A DNA stretch of 6,713 bases, taken from the NCBI GenBank assembly GCA_030673525.1, contig DAOVIY010000031.1, positions 1 to 6,713 on the forward strand. Reading direction: 5' to 3'. Shown here in pieces: positions 5,784-6,713 of this stretch. The notes beneath the pieces are model-generated. The model ran no database searches. It was given only the letters and a program-made list of their open reading frames with translations, and was not told the origin of the DNA. Made by a program: the position numbers and the translations under genes. The DNA is from a bacterium (lineage in GTDB: Bacteria > Patescibacteriota > Minisyncoccia > UBA6257). Numbering within the stretch: position 1 is the first letter of the stretch; each line of letters opens with the position of its first letter.

Positions 5784-6392
5784 ATGGTGGAGAAGAAAAC
5801 TAAAAAGAAAGATTCAACCAAGATTAAAAAATTGACCTCGTTCTTTTTTGAAATAGGAACTTTGCGAAAAATTGCCAGGTCACATAGACAACTTTTTTTA
5901 ACTGATGATTTATCTGATAATATTGCTTCGCATTCTTTTAGGACTGCTATTATTGGTTATTTTTTAGCTAAAGAGGTGGAGGCTGATCCTGATAAAGTAA
6001 TAAAAATGTGTTTATTTCATGATATTGAAGAATCGCGAGCTGGTGATCAGAATTGGGTACACAAGAAATATATTAAAGTTTTTGAAGATGAGATTAGGAG
6101 GGAGCAATTAGCAAAGATTCCTAATTCTCAAGAATTATTAAATTTAAGTAAAGAATATGATAAAAAAAAGAGCCTAGAAGCAAAGATAGCTAAAGATGCC
6201 GATCTTTTAGATCAAGTTTTACTTTCAAGAGAATATGAATGGGGAGGAAACAAAGAGGCAAAAAGATGGTTAAACGGAGGAGCTCAGGTGAAAAGGATGT
6301 ATAATCAAATAAGTCGGCAAATTGTTAAAGAAATTAGCAAACAAAGACCAAATTTGTGGTGGCATAATCTTTGGACAGGTGATAGAAGATAA
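5784..6392 (+). CDS. HD-domain phosphohydrolase (YfbR/HDDC2-like 5'-nucleotidase)
   Basis: The 202-residue protein has a Lys-rich N-terminus (1-17), then an HD domain. The metal site is visible as H50 in IASHSFR, H79-D80 in CLFHDIEESR and the distal Asp in KDADLLDQ (D140, or D138). E82/E83 directly after the HD pair match the Glu used by YfbR-type nucleotidases. The order IASHSFR, LFHDIEESR, KDADLLDQ and the length fit the YfbR/HDDC2 group, whose characterised members dephosphorylate deoxyribonucleoside monophosphates. That activity is inferred, not shown. The C-terminus is Trp-rich (RPNLWWHNLWTGDRR). It lies 32 bases after the MazG-like gene; MazG makes NMPs or dNMPs, which are the substrates of this family, so the two could act in sequence. 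Confidence 0.87.
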   Translation: MVEKKTKKKDSTKIKKLTSFFFEIGTLRKIARSHRQLFLTDDLSDNIASHSFRTAIIGYFLAKEVEADPDKVIKMCLFHDIEESRAGDQNWVHKKYIKVFEDEIRREQLAKIPNSQELLNLSKEYDKKKSLEAKIAKDADLLDQVLLSREYEWGGNKEAKRWLNGGAQVKRMYNQISRQIVKEISKQRPNLWWHNLWTGDRR

Positions 6393-6403
6393 ATTGAACC
6401 AAA

Positions 6404-6418
6404 AACAAAGATTTATTG
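6404..6418 (+). promoter_or_regulatory. Recurrent intergenic element, copy 8 (degenerate)
   Basis: AACAAAGATTTATTG keeps CAAA, ATT and ATTG of the core but has four differences. It is placed like the others, ending 14 bases before the ATG at 6433. Taken alone it would not be called; the position supports it. Confidence 0.4.
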
Positions 6419-6432
6419 AAAATTAAAGAATT

Positions 6433-6713
6433 ATGAGGAGATTAAGTAAAAAAATAAGACCAACTGAAAATAATCTATTGGAAATTCCAAACCAATCAGG
6501 AGCTTATTTATTATGCAGGGGGAAAAAACCTCCATATGTCGGAAACGCTGAGGCAGGCAATTTACAAAAACGTATTAGGCAGCAATTGAAGATCAAGCGC
6601 GGGATTACTACTATTCGATATAAGCCAACAAGTAGTGAAAAAGAAGCTATAATTTGGGGAAAGAAATATCGTGATAAATATAATCCAAGGCAAAGAGATA
6701 TTCCAAAATCAAA
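6433..6713 (+). CDS. GIY-YIG domain protein (UvrC N-terminal-like), 3' partial
   Basis: 93 codons are visible and the frame runs off the window. The sequence aligns by eye with the N-terminal GIY-YIG nuclease domain of UvrC. GAYLL (23-27) stands for the GIY strand and PPYVGNA (33-39) for the YIG strand. LQKRIRQQL (44-52) carries the conserved Arg. SSEKEAIIWGKKYRDKYNP (67-85) stands for the helix written EREAFILEANLIKKYRP in UvrC. In that ungapped alignment the catalytic Glu is replaced by G76. The start is the ATG after the degenerate element copy; no earlier in-frame start was preferred. It may be a stand-alone GIY-YIG protein or a longer one. Full-length UvrC seems less likely because the domain ends in NPRQRDIPKS without the usual UvrC continuation. 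If the Glu is really lost, it may bind DNA without cutting it. Confidence 0.7.
   Translation, partial: MRRLSKKIRPTENNLLEIPNQSGAYLLCRGKKPPYVGNAEAGNLQKRIRQQLKIKRGITTIRYKPTSSEKEAIIWGKKYRDKYNPRQRDIPKS

Noticed and set aside
1563..6418. Repeated intergenic element as integron attC sites or gene-cassette boundaries
   Set aside because: The element is short, sits at a fixed distance from the start codons rather than after the stops, and lacks the paired R'/R'' core sites and long imperfect palindrome of attC. No integrase is present.
1..6713. UGA recoded as Gly (as in Absconditabacteria and Gracilibacteria)
   Set aside because: None of the conserved genes contains an internal TGA over roughly two thousand codons, which would be very unlikely if TGA were a Gly codon.

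Overview
The window is AT-rich DNA (GC roughly one third by eye). It carries eight protein genes, all on the + strand and packed with gaps of about 20 to 115 bases. Two are cut by the window edges: the first lacks its 5' end and the last its 3' end. The mix is a DUF2207 membrane protein with a Gly-rich tail, a NYN-domain nuclease, a MazG-like protein, an HD-domain nucleotidase and a small GIY-YIG protein. Shine-Dalgarno sequences are generally absent. This suits an ultra-small bacterium of the Patescibacteria (Candidate Phyla Radiation), but there is no rRNA or marker gene here, so that placement is inference. TGG is the Trp codon and no CDS contains an internal TGA, so the standard stop code applies.

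Layout: 1-1512 DUF2207/YciQ-like membrane protein (5' partial); 1593-2453 class IV PLP aminotransferase; 2508-3026 NYN/LabA-type PIN-like nuclease, whose last codons lie inside a strong intrinsic terminator (2996-3037); 3038-3139 a spacer with a second hairpin and one perfect DnaA-box 9-mer; 3140-3607 small nucleotidyltransferase-fold protein; 3670-4692 membrane-anchored M23 metallopeptidase; 4722-4769 possible 15-codon mini-ORF; 4782-5393 histidine phosphatase; 5416-5751 MazG-like NTP pyrophosphohydrolase; 5784-6392 HD-domain phosphohydrolase; 6433-end GIY-YIG domain protein (3' partial). No RNA gene, CRISPR array or insertion sequence was seen, and no stretch over 300 bases lacks a gene.

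The most unusual feature is a short element with core GTCAAAAATTAATTG. It recurs in every one of the eight intergenic gaps, normally ending 9 to 14 bases before an ATG, where a ribosome binding site would sit. The genes it precedes are unrelated, so it looks like a genome-wide initiation or transcription signal. It contains a TTG that can be mistaken for a start codon; for two genes I therefore moved the start downstream to the ATG.

Functionally the genes do not form one obvious pathway. The histidine phosphatase, MazG-like protein and HD protein are consecutive and tightly spaced, and could act together in nucleotide or phosphate-ester turnover. The M23 peptidase and DUF2207 protein belong to the cell envelope. 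The rest look like independent housekeeping or accessory genes.
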